From positions 125,421-189,420 of the forward strand of contig NZ_MUXF01000016.1 of assembly GCF_003063295.1 (NCBI RefSeq): DNA of 64,000 nucleotides. Direction: 5' to 3'. The notes beneath the pieces are model-generated. The model saw nothing but the letters and a program-made list of their open reading frames with translations. It was not told the DNA's origin and searched no databases. The position numbers were made by a program, and so were the translations under genes. The DNA comes from Arcobacter lacus. GTDB lineage: Bacteria; Campylobacterota; Campylobacteria; Campylobacterales; Arcobacteraceae. Below are positions 36,253 through 44,631 of this stretch, in pieces (position 1 is the first letter of the stretch; every line of letters begins with the position of its first letter).

Positions 36253-37764
36253 TTGAAAAAAATAATTATTTACTCTCTTATATCATTTATTCTATTGATA
36301 ACAATAACTTCCATTCAAGTCTATAATAATTTAACTAATTACGAAAACACTAATAATTTAAAAAAAGAAGAACAACTAGCCAATATTGTAAATAATGCAC
36401 ATTTAGTATCAAATTCTTTATTTGATACTTTAATTAATAAAAAAAGAGTTATTGATATATTTAAAAAAGCAAATACTTCTAATGAAGAAGAAAAAGTAAA
36501 AGTTAGAAAAGAATTATATGATTTATTAATCAAAGATTATGAAAAATTTACGAATTATGGAATACAACAATTTCATTTTCATTTACCAAACAATGAAAGT
36601 TTTTTAAGATTTCATCATCCTTCAAAATTCGGAGATAACTTAACAGATGTAAGAGCAAGTGTAAAGTATGTAAATGAAAATCAATTACGAATTGTAGGTT
36701 TTGAAGAGGGACGAATTTTTAATGGTTATAGATTTGTATACCCATTATTTGACGAAAATAATACATATATTGGAAGTGTTGAATTATCTTCTTCTTTATT
36801 AAATTTTAAAATAATATTCGAAAAAAACGACAGTAGCGATCTTGATTATATATTAAAAAAAGATATTGTAGAAAAAAAAGTTTTTAAAGAACAATTAAAT
36901 AACTATAAGAACTATCCCTTATTAGATAACTTTTTAATTCAAAGAATAATCGCCGATTATGATATTAATTGTAAACATAAGGAAAGCAAAGAATATATTT
37001 TAAAAGAACTTGCAAAAGATAAGAAAAATGCTAAAAGAATAAATAATTTGGAAAAATTTAATACTCTTTATTTCCATAATTTCAAAGTATTTTCAATAAA
37101 TTTTGTTCCATTAATCAATGATTTTACATCAGAAAAAGTTGGATATAAGATTATGTTTACAGAATCAGATTATTTTAAATATATTTTAGATTTGTATATG
37201 ATTATACTAATAATAATTCTATTATCAATTTTGATTGGTTATATAATTTATAAAAAAGAGGAAGAAAAAGAATTAAATAAAGAATTAGCAATGCATGATC
37301 AGTTAACTAATATATATAATAGACATTATTTTACAAAGAAAATTAAAAATGAAGTAATTAATAATAAATCCCTAAAAAGTGAATTGTCTCTTATTATGTT
37401 TGATATTGATCATTTTAAATTGATTAATGATAATTATGGACATAACATTGGTGATGAATCATTGGTATTTTTATCAAATCTTGTAAAAAACAATATTAGA
37501 GTAAATGATATTTTTTGTAGATGGGGTGGAGAAGAATTTATAATACTTTCACAAAAATCATTGGAAAAAACCATTGTGATGACTGAATATCTTCGAAATA
37601 TGATTGATACTGAAACAAATAACAACATTAATATTCCTCATTTTACTTGTAGTTTTGGAGTTATTTCATTAGAGAATATTACAACGCTAGAAGAAGGTAT
37701 TAAAAAAGTTGATGAGCTACTTTATAAATCTAAAAATGAAGGTAGAAATAAAGTTAGCTATTAA
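36253..37764 (+). CDS. Membrane-bound diguanylate cyclase
   Basis: A 503-residue protein: TM helix at about 4-24, periplasmic sensor of about 285 residues (dCache-like or related), second TM at about 313-335, then a GGDEF domain at about 345-503. The active-site loop is intact (GGEEF at 425-429), with LIMFDIDHFKLINDNYGHNIGDE upstream as expected. It makes c-di-GMP. The TTG start follows an AGG ribosome site and an extended -10 promoter. It is transcribed away from the resolvase and sits in the IS256-bounded segment together with the GGDEF-EAL sensor. Confidence 0.92.
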   Translation: MKKIIIYSLISFILLITITSIQVYNNLTNYENTNNLKKEEQLANIVNNAHLVSNSLFDTLINKKRVIDIFKKANTSNEEEKVKVRKELYDLLIKDYEKFTNYGIQQFHFHLPNNESFLRFHHPSKFGDNLTDVRASVKYVNENQLRIVGFEEGRIFNGYRFVYPLFDENNTYIGSVELSSSLLNFKIIFEKNDSSDLDYILKKDIVEKKVFKEQLNNYKNYPLLDNFLIQRIIADYDINCKHKESKEYILKELAKDKKNAKRINNLEKFNTLYFHNFKVFSINFVPLINDFTSEKVGYKIMFTESDYFKYILDLYMIILIIILLSILIGYIIYKKEEEKELNKELAMHDQLTNIYNRHYFTKKIKNEVINNKSLKSELSLIMFDIDHFKLINDNYGHNIGDESLVFLSNLVKNNIRVNDIFCRWGGEEFIILSQKSLEKTIVMTEYLRNMIDTETNNNINIPHFTCSFGVISLENITTLEEGIKKVDELLYKSKNEGRNKVSY

Positions 37765-38181
37765 AGATTAGACATTAAATAGACAGTCTTCTTAATAAAC
37801 TAAACGGCAAGCTAACCTACGAAATTAAGATATAAATACTTGAAATATTATGATAATAATTTAAAATTAAAAAAAAGATGTAATTGTTAGTACATTAAAT
37901 TTAACAGATATTTGAAAGTATATATTCTTAAAAATAGGTATAACTTTTCAAACATTGAAAGATAGAAAAAGATTGAACCGTCCACTAAAAATAGAACATA
38001 ACATTCTGTACAGTTTCTTCCTTAACCTCTTATATTTGGAACAAAATTAAAAAATCTAACTTATTAGCTTTATAACCTTTGTTTAGAGATATAATTTGTT
38101 CCAAAAAGTGTTCAAGAAGTAGAATTTAGAGATTCTCTCAAACCCTTAGGACTTTTTGAACAACAAAAATCACTTTTGAAG
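37765..38181. other. Non-coding stretch between diguanylate cyclase and IS256
   Basis: No plausible gene in 417 bp. It holds inverted copies of an 11-bp word (TTTGGAACAAA at 38035 and TTTGTTCCAAA at 38095) and a further imperfect pair of AAAAAGT/ACTTTTT-containing arms at about 38097-38115 and 38148-38165. These may be remnants of an element end or recombinase sites. Confidence 0.5.
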
Positions 38182-39384
38182 TCATAAGTTTAAAGATTCA
38201 TCTAGTCTGCCCTCAAATAATATTGCCAACTGTGAAATAGTTAAAGACCAATTCCAAATAGGCATTGTCCATTTTTTAGAAGCATTCTGAATACCCATAT
38301 ACAAAAGTTTGAGAAGACTATTTTCATTTGGGAAAGCACCTTTAGTTTTAGTAAGTTTTCTAAACTGTCTGTGAACTGATTCAATAATATTAGTAGTGTA
38401 GATGATGCGTCTTATCTCTTCAGGATATTTAAAATATGCAGATAGATGTTCCCATTTGTTCCTCCACGACTTAATTACAATAGGATATTTTTTACCCCAC
38501 TTAGACTCAAGGTTGTCAAGTTCCATTTCAGCAGCTTCTTTGGAGATAGCTTGATAGATAAGCTTCAAATCTTTCATAAACTCTTTTTGGTTTTTAGAAG
38601 CTACATAGCGTATTGAATTTCTAATTTGATGTACGATACACAATTGAACTTCAGTATTTGGAAATATTGCATTTATAGCTTCAGGAAAGCCTTTTAAACC
38701 ATCAACTGAAGCAATAAGTATATCTTGTACACCTCGATTATTTAAATCAGTTAAAACTTGTAGCCAAAAATTTGCTCCTTCATTTTCAGATAGATAAAGT
38801 CCAAGTATCTCTTTTTTACCGTTTAGTCCTACTCCTAAAATAGTGTAGACAGCTTTTGAAATATATTTGCCATTCTCTTTTATTTTATAATGTATTGCAT
38901 CAAGCCATACAAATGGATAGATTGATTCTAACGGTCTTTGTTGCCACTCTTTTAGTAATGGTATAATTTTGTCTGTAACAGCACTTATTGTTGCTTTAGA
39001 AAACTCAATACCATATAACTCTTGAATATGTTCAGATATTTGAGAGTAGCTATTACCAAGAGCATATAAAGATAAAATCTTTTCCTCAATATGGTCTGAT
39101 ATATGGGTTTGATGTTTTTTAACTATTTGTGGTTCATAAGAACCGTTCCTATCTCTTGGAATTTCAAGTTCAAATTCTCCAACACTACTTTTCATAATTT
39201 TAGTAGATTTACCATTCTTACGGTTTTTATTTATCTCAGTAGTAAGATGAGATTCAAGTTCTGCTTGTAATGTAGCTTCTGTAAGTTGTTTAATAAGGGG
39301 AGCTAAAACTCCGTCCTTACCATCTATTTTTGCACCAGCTTTAATTTGTTCAAGTGCATCTGTTAAATCAAGTGTTTGATTCAT
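38182..39384 (-). CDS. IS256-family transposase
   Basis: A 400-residue mutator-type transposase of full length. DDE residues lie in PFVWLDAIHYK (first Asp), IASVDGLKGF (second Asp) and TTNIIESVHRQFRK (Glu); the conserved CIVHQIRNSIRYV segment is also present. The frame is uninterrupted, so the enzyme may be active. It is preceded by AAGGATTGAACA before the ATG and by an IS256-type end at 39408-39440. No matching end is seen just past its stop codon; the nearest inverted match is at 30892. Confidence 0.94.
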   Translation of the reverse strand: MNQTLDLTDALEQIKAGAKIDGKDGVLAPLIKQLTEATLQAELESHLTTEINKNRKNGKSTKIMKSSVGEFELEIPRDRNGSYEPQIVKKHQTHISDHIEEKILSLYALGNSYSQISEHIQELYGIEFSKATISAVTDKIIPLLKEWQQRPLESIYPFVWLDAIHYKIKENGKYISKAVYTILGVGLNGKKEILGLYLSENEGANFWLQVLTDLNNRGVQDILIASVDGLKGFPEAINAIFPNTEVQLCIVHQIRNSIRYVASKNQKEFMKDLKLIYQAISKEAAEMELDNLESKWGKKYPIVIKSWRNKWEHLSAYFKYPEEIRRIIYTTNIIESVHRQFRKLTKTKGAFPNENSLLKLLYMGIQNASKKWTMPIWNWSLTISQLAILFEGRLDESLNL

Positions 39385-39407
39385 TGTTCAATCCTTTAGA
39401 ATAAATT

Positions 39408-39440
39408 CTATCAGACTGACACAAAATTTCTAACACTTCC
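39408..39440. repeat. IS256-type terminal repeat, right copy
   Basis: Read inward on the minus strand it begins GGAAGTGTTAGAAATTTTGT and continues GTCAGTCTGATAG. It lies 24 bp upstream of the transposase start, as expected for an IS256 end, and a run of A follows outside. Confidence 0.65.
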
Positions 39441-39509
39441 AAAAAAAGAATTTGATTGTCCAATTCTCTTTCTATTGTTATATTTTTTATACTCTCGCAA
39501 TTTTATATA

Positions 39510-39761
39510 TTACAAATTTAATATCATAAACTCTGCTATTGCATCTATTGGAAAAACAATTCTTGGTTTTTTAGACCTACCAATTTTTTTATAAGTTGGA
39601 AGCCCAACACCTTCTCTTAAAAGCTTATCAAGAAATGATAGGCTAATTCCAAGCTCGACTGCTGTCTCTTGCCTTGTTAATCCTAATTTACCGTATTTAT
39701 TCAATAGATAATCTGAATAATATTTCTTATTAATATTTTGATTTTCTTTATTAAATAACAT
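39510..39761 (-). CDS. Excisionase/AlpA-like helix-turn-helix protein
   Basis: An 83-residue protein with one winged-helix HTH_17-type domain (about residues 26-78): LTRQETAVELGISLSFLDKL, then LPTYKKIGRSKKPRIVFP and IDAIAEFM. Xis and AlpA proteins of this type direct excision of integrated elements or activate their integrase. It is divergent from the replication gene at 40042 across a 280-bp spacer, a position often held by the switch regulator of satellites and ICEs. Confidence 0.82.
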   Translation of the reverse strand: MLFNKENQNINKKYYSDYLLNKYGKLGLTRQETAVELGISLSFLDKLLREGVGLPTYKKIGRSKKPRIVFPIDAIAEFMILNL

Positions 39762-40041
39762 TTATATTTCCTTTTAAAATTTTTCATTAATCGAAGTTTA
39801 TTATTTAAAAAAAAGGGGGAGCGGAAAATTTTTTTTCCATATCCAAATTTTATATATTGTTAAAATTCAAAATTATTAGAGAGTGATCTCATAATAAAAA
39901 ATATTATATAGGAGTTGAAAAATGATAAATTTAAAATTTCTTAATATAGGGGGGTAAAAATTAAATAAATACTTTCATTTTATATTGGTATTAAAAAAAT
40001 GTTGAGCATATAGCTTAAAAAATATATTTTAAGGAATTTTA
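39762..40041. promoter_or_regulatory. Divergent control region before the primase-helicase
   Basis: A 280-bp spacer between the leftward HTH gene and the rightward replication gene. It contains GGGGGAGCGGAAAA at about 39823-39838, unusual for this DNA, and a tiny 11-codon frame at 39922-39957 with a good GGAG ribosome site that ends in two GGG codons. It probably holds both promoters and the operator of the HTH protein. Confidence 0.45.
39922..39957 (+). CDS. Possible 11-residue leader peptide
   Basis: ATG with GGAG 7 bp upstream, 11 codons, ending Gly-Gly before TAA in a run of six G. It lies 84 bp before the primase-helicase gene. It could be a translational leader, but a frame this short can arise by chance. 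Confidence 0.25.
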   Translation: MINLKFLNIGG

Positions 40042-41511
40042 ATGATTACATTCTATGATGAAAATACATCTTTTAATCATAACAATTGGTTAAAAAATAG
40101 TGATAATATAGTTTTAAATGTTTTAGATAAAAAATGTATATCTATGTATCTTGGTAAAAAAGGAGACATAAATTATAGATTATCTTCAAATGAATCATTT
40201 ATAAGTACAAAAGACTATAAAACACTAGAAAATATTTTTAAGAATATTTCTGGAATAGATATTGATTTATCAGATTTTTATAGTAAAAAGAAGTTAAAAA
40301 ATGTAGATGATTTAGAAGAAAAAGCAAAAATTATCTTAGAAGATTTAAAACTTGTAACAGATGAGATATTTGATCCTTTTTCTAAAGAAGAGTTTATTTT
40401 AAAAGAAAATGGTACTTATACGTTAAATATGTTTAGACCAACTTTATATATATTACTAAATAGTTCTCAAATTCTACAAAATTATAATATTAATAATAGT
40501 GTTATATTTAGATTAATATCTCATTTGTCAAATTATAATTTAGAAAGAATAAAGTGGATAATAAATTGGTTGGCATATTTTTTCCAAGAACTTAAAAAAT
40601 CTCAAGTAGCCCTTGTACTTTTAGGAGTACAAGGTGCTGGAAAAGGTATTTTTTTTAATGAAGTGATAAAGCCACTTTTTGGTGAAGGATTTGTAAAAAC
40701 TATTAATGATAAGAGTTTAGATACAAGATTCCTAGGCTCTTTAGTAGAAAATACGATGTTTTTTAATCTTGATGAAATATCAGCAAATAAAAGCCAAAAA
40801 AATAGTATCAAAAACTTTTTAAAAGCTTTAGTAACTAATGGAACTATTACAGCAGAGAAGAAGTATAAAAATATGGATAAAGAGATACCTATTTTTGGAC
40901 AAGTATTAATAACTTCAAATGAATTATATGCTTTAGAAATTGAGCCTAGCGATAGAAGATTTACCGTATTTAATACTGGTGAAAATTTAGCTCATTGTAA
41001 TTTTTTAGGTTTTGGAAATTATGAGTCTTTATCAAATGCTATAAAAAATGATTTAGAACAGTTTGCTGTATATTTGAAAAGTATTCAAATAGATGTACAA
41101 ATGGCGAATACAGCTTTAAATACTACTGAAAAAGATAATTTGATACAGCAGTATCAAATGGCAAACTATAAGCCAATAAAAATTACAAAATTACAAAAAA
41201 ATGTAATTGAGTTTGCAGAAGCAATAAGATGTAGAGATTTCAATCTTTTTAACACTATTGTAGATGAAAATAAATTCCAACTAAAATCTGAAATATTTTC
41301 GGATTTACAACATAATATTTTTAGAGTTGAGAATCTATTTCCTGCATTTAAAACTCTCTATGGTAATAGAAGTTTTAGTACAAACTCAGAATTATTAAGA
41401 GAATTACAAAAGTATAATATTTCTTTATTTGGATTGAATAATATTCAAATTTACACCGTAAATAATGAACAGAAATATTTTTTTAATCTTGAGCAAATGC
41501 TTATAAGATAA
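40042..41511 (+). CDS. DUF5906 / SF3-like primase-helicase
   Basis: A 489-residue replication protein. Residues about 165-320 form an SF3/AAA-type helicase core: Walker A GVQGAGKG at 195-202, Walker B FFNLDE near 240-245, then a polar sensor segment ending ITSNE and a basic SDRRFTVFN. This matches the DUF5906 domain found in primase-helicases of phages and plasmids. The N-terminal part is not clearly a primase, and the C-terminal 150 residues are unassigned. Start ATG with AAGGAATTTTA. It is the first gene of the element's replication module and probably unwinds the element's origin. Confidence 0.85.
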   Translation: MITFYDENTSFNHNNWLKNSDNIVLNVLDKKCISMYLGKKGDINYRLSSNESFISTKDYKTLENIFKNISGIDIDLSDFYSKKKLKNVDDLEEKAKIILEDLKLVTDEIFDPFSKEEFILKENGTYTLNMFRPTLYILLNSSQILQNYNINNSVIFRLISHLSNYNLERIKWIINWLAYFFQELKKSQVALVLLGVQGAGKGIFFNEVIKPLFGEGFVKTINDKSLDTRFLGSLVENTMFFNLDEISANKSQKNSIKNFLKALVTNGTITAEKKYKNMDKEIPIFGQVLITSNELYALEIEPSDRRFTVFNTGENLAHCNFLGFGNYESLSNAIKNDLEQFAVYLKSIQIDVQMANTALNTTEKDNLIQQYQMANYKPIKITKLQKNVIEFAEAIRCRDFNLFNTIVDENKFQLKSEIFSDLQHNIFRVENLFPAFKTLYGNRSFSTNSELLRELQKYNISLFGLNNIQIYTVNNEQKYFFNLEQMLIR

Positions 41512-41527
41512 AAATTGTTGTAAATAA

Positions 41528-41565
41528 ATCACCAAATAACTAGTTATAACCAGTTATTTGGTGAT
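41528..41565 (+). repeat. Long perfect inverted repeat before the next gene
   Basis: A 14-bp perfect stem (41528-41541 with 41552-41565) encloses GTTATAAC, itself a palindrome. No T run follows, and the next ATG is 13 bp away, so it is not a normal terminator. It may act as a translation operator or a replication-protein site. Confidence 0.65.
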
Positions 41566-41577
41566 AAAAGGAAAAAT

Positions 41578-42444
41578 ATGAAAGAAAATAAAATTGAAAA
41601 ATGGATTAACGATGGAAATGAAAATAAGGCTTATCCATTACTTATATTAAAAGTAAATGATGAAGATATTGAAAATATTTTCAATTCTATAAAAAAACTG
41701 AATAATAGAAAAAGACATTTTTTTGTGAATAAAATTGATTGTATGCAACAAGAAAATAAATTTTCACTAATAAATCAAATATTGATTGTTAAAAAGAATC
41801 CTTATATTTTCATAAACGAAATCCAGGAACAAATCAAAAGAGGATGCATCTATATTGAAGACAATGATAGTATTAATAATTTTATCTATTCTCTTGAAAG
41901 CAATAATATAGATTTGTGTAAGGATATTAAATATGAATCAATAGAAAAGATTGATTTTTTAACGATTTTACAAGATAAGACCAACTTGATAAAATTTTTT
42001 TTTGATAGAGTTGAAATATTAGAAAAAATAGACATTCATATTTTAGATAAACAGACGGATTATTATAGGTTAGTTTTAGAACATTATTTGAAAAAAAACA
42101 TTATTTCTGCAAATCTTATTCATAAGTTGTATCAAATTACAAATTTAGATTTTGAGAGTTCAGCAAGAGCTATAGGTGATAGAATATCCCTTATTTGTGG
42201 TGTTAGAAGTAAAAGTATTCATATTATAAATATTTCTATAAGTCTAAGACTATATGTTAAAAATAATAATATTAAGGTATATGACTTAAATTTTAATCAA
42301 ATCGAATATGATATAAAATTAAAAATAGCAAAAGAACTTATTAAGTTCGCTTCTAAAAATTTAACAGTTGAAAGAATATCAAAAATCGTAGAATTACCAT
42401 TTAAGGATATAGATAAATTATATACACAAGTTCATCTTGAATAA
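41578..42444 (+). CDS. Hypothetical protein of the replication module
   Basis: A 288-residue soluble, mostly helical protein rich in Ile, Lys and Asn, with no motif I recognise. The C-terminal 90 residues (from about SARAIGDRISLICGVRS) contain a possible helix-turn-helix-like end (ERISKIVELPFKDIDKLYTQ). An AAAGG ribosome site precedes the ATG, directly after a large inverted repeat. It follows the primase-helicase on the same strand and is followed by a hairpin, so the two may form one unit. Confidence 0.65.
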   Translation: MKENKIEKWINDGNENKAYPLLILKVNDEDIENIFNSIKKLNNRKRHFFVNKIDCMQQENKFSLINQILIVKKNPYIFINEIQEQIKRGCIYIEDNDSINNFIYSLESNNIDLCKDIKYESIEKIDFLTILQDKTNLIKFFFDRVEILEKIDIHILDKQTDYYRLVLEHYLKKNIISANLIHKLYQITNLDFESSARAIGDRISLICGVRSKSIHIINISISLRLYVKNNNIKVYDLNFNQIEYDIKLKIAKELIKFASKNLTVERISKIVELPFKDIDKLYTQVHLE

Positions 42445-42454
42445 ATATTGAAAT

Positions 42455-42482
42455 TAGTCTTGAGAATAATATCTCAAGACTA
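42455..42482 (+). terminator. Terminator candidate
   Basis: A perfect 11-bp stem (42455-42465 with 42472-42482) with a 6-nt loop lies 10 bp after the stop. Only a weak T-rich stretch follows. Confidence 0.6.
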
Positions 42483-42625
42483 TACTACTTTAATTTTAAA
42501 TTATTATAAGAAGTAAACTATTCCCCTTGATATTAAAACTAAAAAATTTGAACCACATATCATTCCTATAGACAAGCAAAGGATAAATAAATTCTAACTT
42601 GTAAATAAAAATCTTAGGAGATGAA

Positions 42626-42886
42626 ATGCAAATAGGAAAAAATCTAAAAAAGAGTAAAGAGAAAAATAGTTTGGTATTAAATATTCCTTCAAATTTAAAC
42701 CAAAAACTAATTGATGGTTATAGAGTTAAACTCTTTTCAAAAATTAAAGATAGTTTTCAAAGAGAGAAATCTGCTTTAGAACAAGAGCAAGTTCAGTTTC
42801 AAGAATGGTTAGAAGAAAAGAGGGCGATTGATATAAAAAAACTATCCATAAATAATAGTTTTTATACTCCAATCTTAGGAGCTTAA
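42626..42886 (+). CDS. Small basic coiled-coil hypothetical protein
   Basis: An 86-residue protein with a basic N-terminus (KNLKKSKEKN), a short segment NIPSNLNQKLIDGY and a Glu/Gln/Lys-rich helix (about residues 35-70) likely to form a coiled coil. No family recognised. It has a GGAG ribosome site and is followed after 1 bp by a 27-codon membrane peptide gene, so the two are probably co-translated. Confidence 0.6.
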   Translation: MQIGKNLKKSKEKNSLVLNIPSNLNQKLIDGYRVKLFSKIKDSFQREKSALEQEQVQFQEWLEEKRAIDIKKLSINNSFYTPILGA

Positions 42887-42887
42887 A

Positions 42888-42971
42888 ATGTCTCCTATGA
42901 CAATACTATCTGTTGTAATTGCTATTGCAACTGCAATAAAAGAGGTCTTAAAAGATGAAGATAAAAAATAA
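42888..42971 (+). CDS. 27-residue membrane micropeptide
   Basis: An ATG one base after the previous stop region, with AGGAG 8 bp upstream. The product has one hydrophobic helix (about residues 4-18, MTILSVVIAIATAI) and a charged Lys/Asp/Glu tail. This layout is seen in type I toxins, holin-like peptides and small regulators of membrane proteins. The strong ribosome site and coupling to the upstream gene are the main support. Confidence 0.5.
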   Translation: MSPMTILSVVIAIATAIKEVLKDEDKK

Positions 42972-43073
42972 GTTTAGAATGTTATGTATTTAAGTTGGTT
43001 AATTTAGTTAAAAAGAGTAATTAAAATATAAACCTAACAATTTAAAAATCAAAAAATAAATAAGGAAAAACCC

Positions 43074-43895
43074 ATGTCAAAAAATATAAAACCCCTAACA
43101 AATGAAGAGTTACTTAATGTTGCTCCATCAATTTTTAGTGAAAATCCAATTGAAGGAGTTAGTGATAAATATGCTTTCGTTCCAACATATAAACTTCTTG
43201 ATACTTTTAGAGATGCTGGATACTATCCAATAATGGCAAGTGAAAGTAAAGTAAGAAATGAAGAGAATCAAGGTTATCAAAAACATATAATCCAGTTTAG
43301 AAGTTTAGAAAATCTTCTTAGACCAAATGCAAAAGATGAATATGAAGATATTGTTTTAACAAACTCTCATAATAGAACATCTAGCTTTATTGTTGATTTG
43401 GCAATCTTTAGAATAGTTTGCTCTAATATGCTTGTTGTTCCAAGTAAGAGCTTTGTACACACTTCAATAGTGCATGTAGGCTTTACTCAAGAAAAAGTAA
43501 AAAATGCAATTGATGAAGTAACAAGCTATATTCCAAAAATAAAAGAGCAAGTGTCAATCTTTAAATCAATATATTTAACAAATGCAGAGATGCAAATGTT
43601 AGCTAATGCTGCAATAGATATTAGATTTGATACAAATACACACTATATTAAAGCTGATGAACTTTTAAAAGTAAACTATGAAGAAGATGAAGTAAATACT
43701 CTTTGGAGTGCTTATAATAGAATCCAAGAGTCAATGATTAGAGGTGGTGTTAAAATGAAAAATCTAGTAACTAATAAAAACTTCACCTCAAAAGCAATAA
43801 ATGGAATTGATGCAACTATTAAGTTTAATAAGGAACTTTTTAGTGCAGTTGAACAAGTTGCACAACTTAAATGTGATGGTTATTTAGTAGCTTAA
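43074..43895 (+). CDS. DUF932 phage/plasmid-like protein
   Basis: A 273-residue protein that fits the DUF932 (phage/plasmid-like TIGR03299) family. Visible signs are an N-terminal SDKYAFVPTYKLLDTFRDAGYYPI, a central NSHNRTSSFIVDLAIFRIVCSNMLVV and a basic helical C-terminus. Its job is not known; it is common next to recombination genes in plasmids, phages and ICEs. Ribosome site AAGGAAAAA. A Gp157-like gene follows by 10 bp. Confidence 0.85.
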   Translation: MSKNIKPLTNEELLNVAPSIFSENPIEGVSDKYAFVPTYKLLDTFRDAGYYPIMASESKVRNEENQGYQKHIIQFRSLENLLRPNAKDEYEDIVLTNSHNRTSSFIVDLAIFRIVCSNMLVVPSKSFVHTSIVHVGFTQEKVKNAIDEVTSYIPKIKEQVSIFKSIYLTNAEMQMLANAAIDIRFDTNTHYIKADELLKVNYEEDEVNTLWSAYNRIQESMIRGGVKMKNLVTNKNFTSKAINGIDATIKFNKELFSAVEQVAQLKCDGYLVA

Positions 43896-43905
43896 AGGAT
43901 AGTGT

Positions 43906-44517
43906 ATGAGATTAGTAAATTATAAACTTCAAACACAAATGGAAAATCTAAATGAAAATAGTGATAATAAATACTTTAAAGAGTATTTAAAATCTATTTT
44001 AGAAGATCCAAATACACCTTACTTTCAAAAAGCTGATTATATTGGATTGTGCTTACAAGAGATAAACTCAAAAGTAGAGTATATAGCTAATGATATAAAA
44101 GAGCTACAAGCTTATAAAAAGAGACTTCAAACTGCACTAACTCTAGCAAAAGAGTTAGTTGCAGATGTTTTAATTCAAAATGGTGTTGATAGAGTTGATG
44201 GAAATGTAATATCTTCAATAACCTTACAAAGTGAATCAATAACTACTAAACAAGAGATTGTAGTTCTTGATGAAAATGCTGTTATGACTTTGGGATATGT
44301 AAAGTTTGAACCAGATATTGAAGCAATAAAAGTAGCACTAGAAACCACAAAAGGTAAAAAAGAGTTAAAAGATATTGTAACAACAATTACAGAAACTTCA
44401 ACAAATAAAGCAAAAGTTAAAGTAAATGCTAAAAAGAAGAGTTCATCTAATGAAGCTATAACTATTGAACTTCTAAGTAATGACATAGATGATGACTCTT
44501 TAAAAGATGTTGCTTAA
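43906..44517 (+). CDS. Siphovirus Gp157-like protein
   Basis: A 203-residue protein whose first 130 residues match the Gp157 pattern: a coiled-coil start (DYIGLCLQEINSKVEYIANDIKELQAYKKRLQ) followed by a beta-rich part with TLQSESITTKQ. The C-terminal 50 residues are Lys-, Ser- and Asp-rich. Gp157 proteins in phages have been linked to phage resistance and to recombination clusters. It sits between DUF932 and a Rad52-like gene, a typical early-phage neighbourhood. Confidence 0.8.
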   Translation: MRLVNYKLQTQMENLNENSDNKYFKEYLKSILEDPNTPYFQKADYIGLCLQEINSKVEYIANDIKELQAYKKRLQTALTLAKELVADVLIQNGVDRVDGNVISSITLQSESITTKQEIVVLDENAVMTLGYVKFEPDIEAIKVALETTKGKKELKDIVTTITETSTNKAKVKVNAKKKSSSNEAITIELLSNDIDDDSLKDVA

Positions 44518-44631
44518 TTAATATTCCCTCAAATAAGCAATAACTAAAAACCTTAACTATTCCCAAAAACACATAAGCATATAAAACACATAAACAAAAA
44601 TCAATATAAAAAATATATAAAGGAGAATAAA

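Larger units (their letters stand above)
30892..39440. mobile_element. Segment bracketed by IS256-like ends carrying c-di-GMP genes
   Basis: Inverted IS256-type ends lie at both borders, with one intact transposase at the right side and no obvious partner end close to the left of that transposase. The bracketed DNA holds a signalling pair, a resolvase and a diguanylate cyclase, unrelated to the replication and defence genes around it. It could have moved as a unit or be a nested insertion with a lost second IS copy. Confidence 0.4.

Noticed and set aside
38090..38170. Left terminal repeat of the IS256 copy immediately downstream of its transposase
   Set aside because: No sequence resembling GTGTTAGAAATTTTGTGTCAG is seen there; the arms present belong to a different inverted word.
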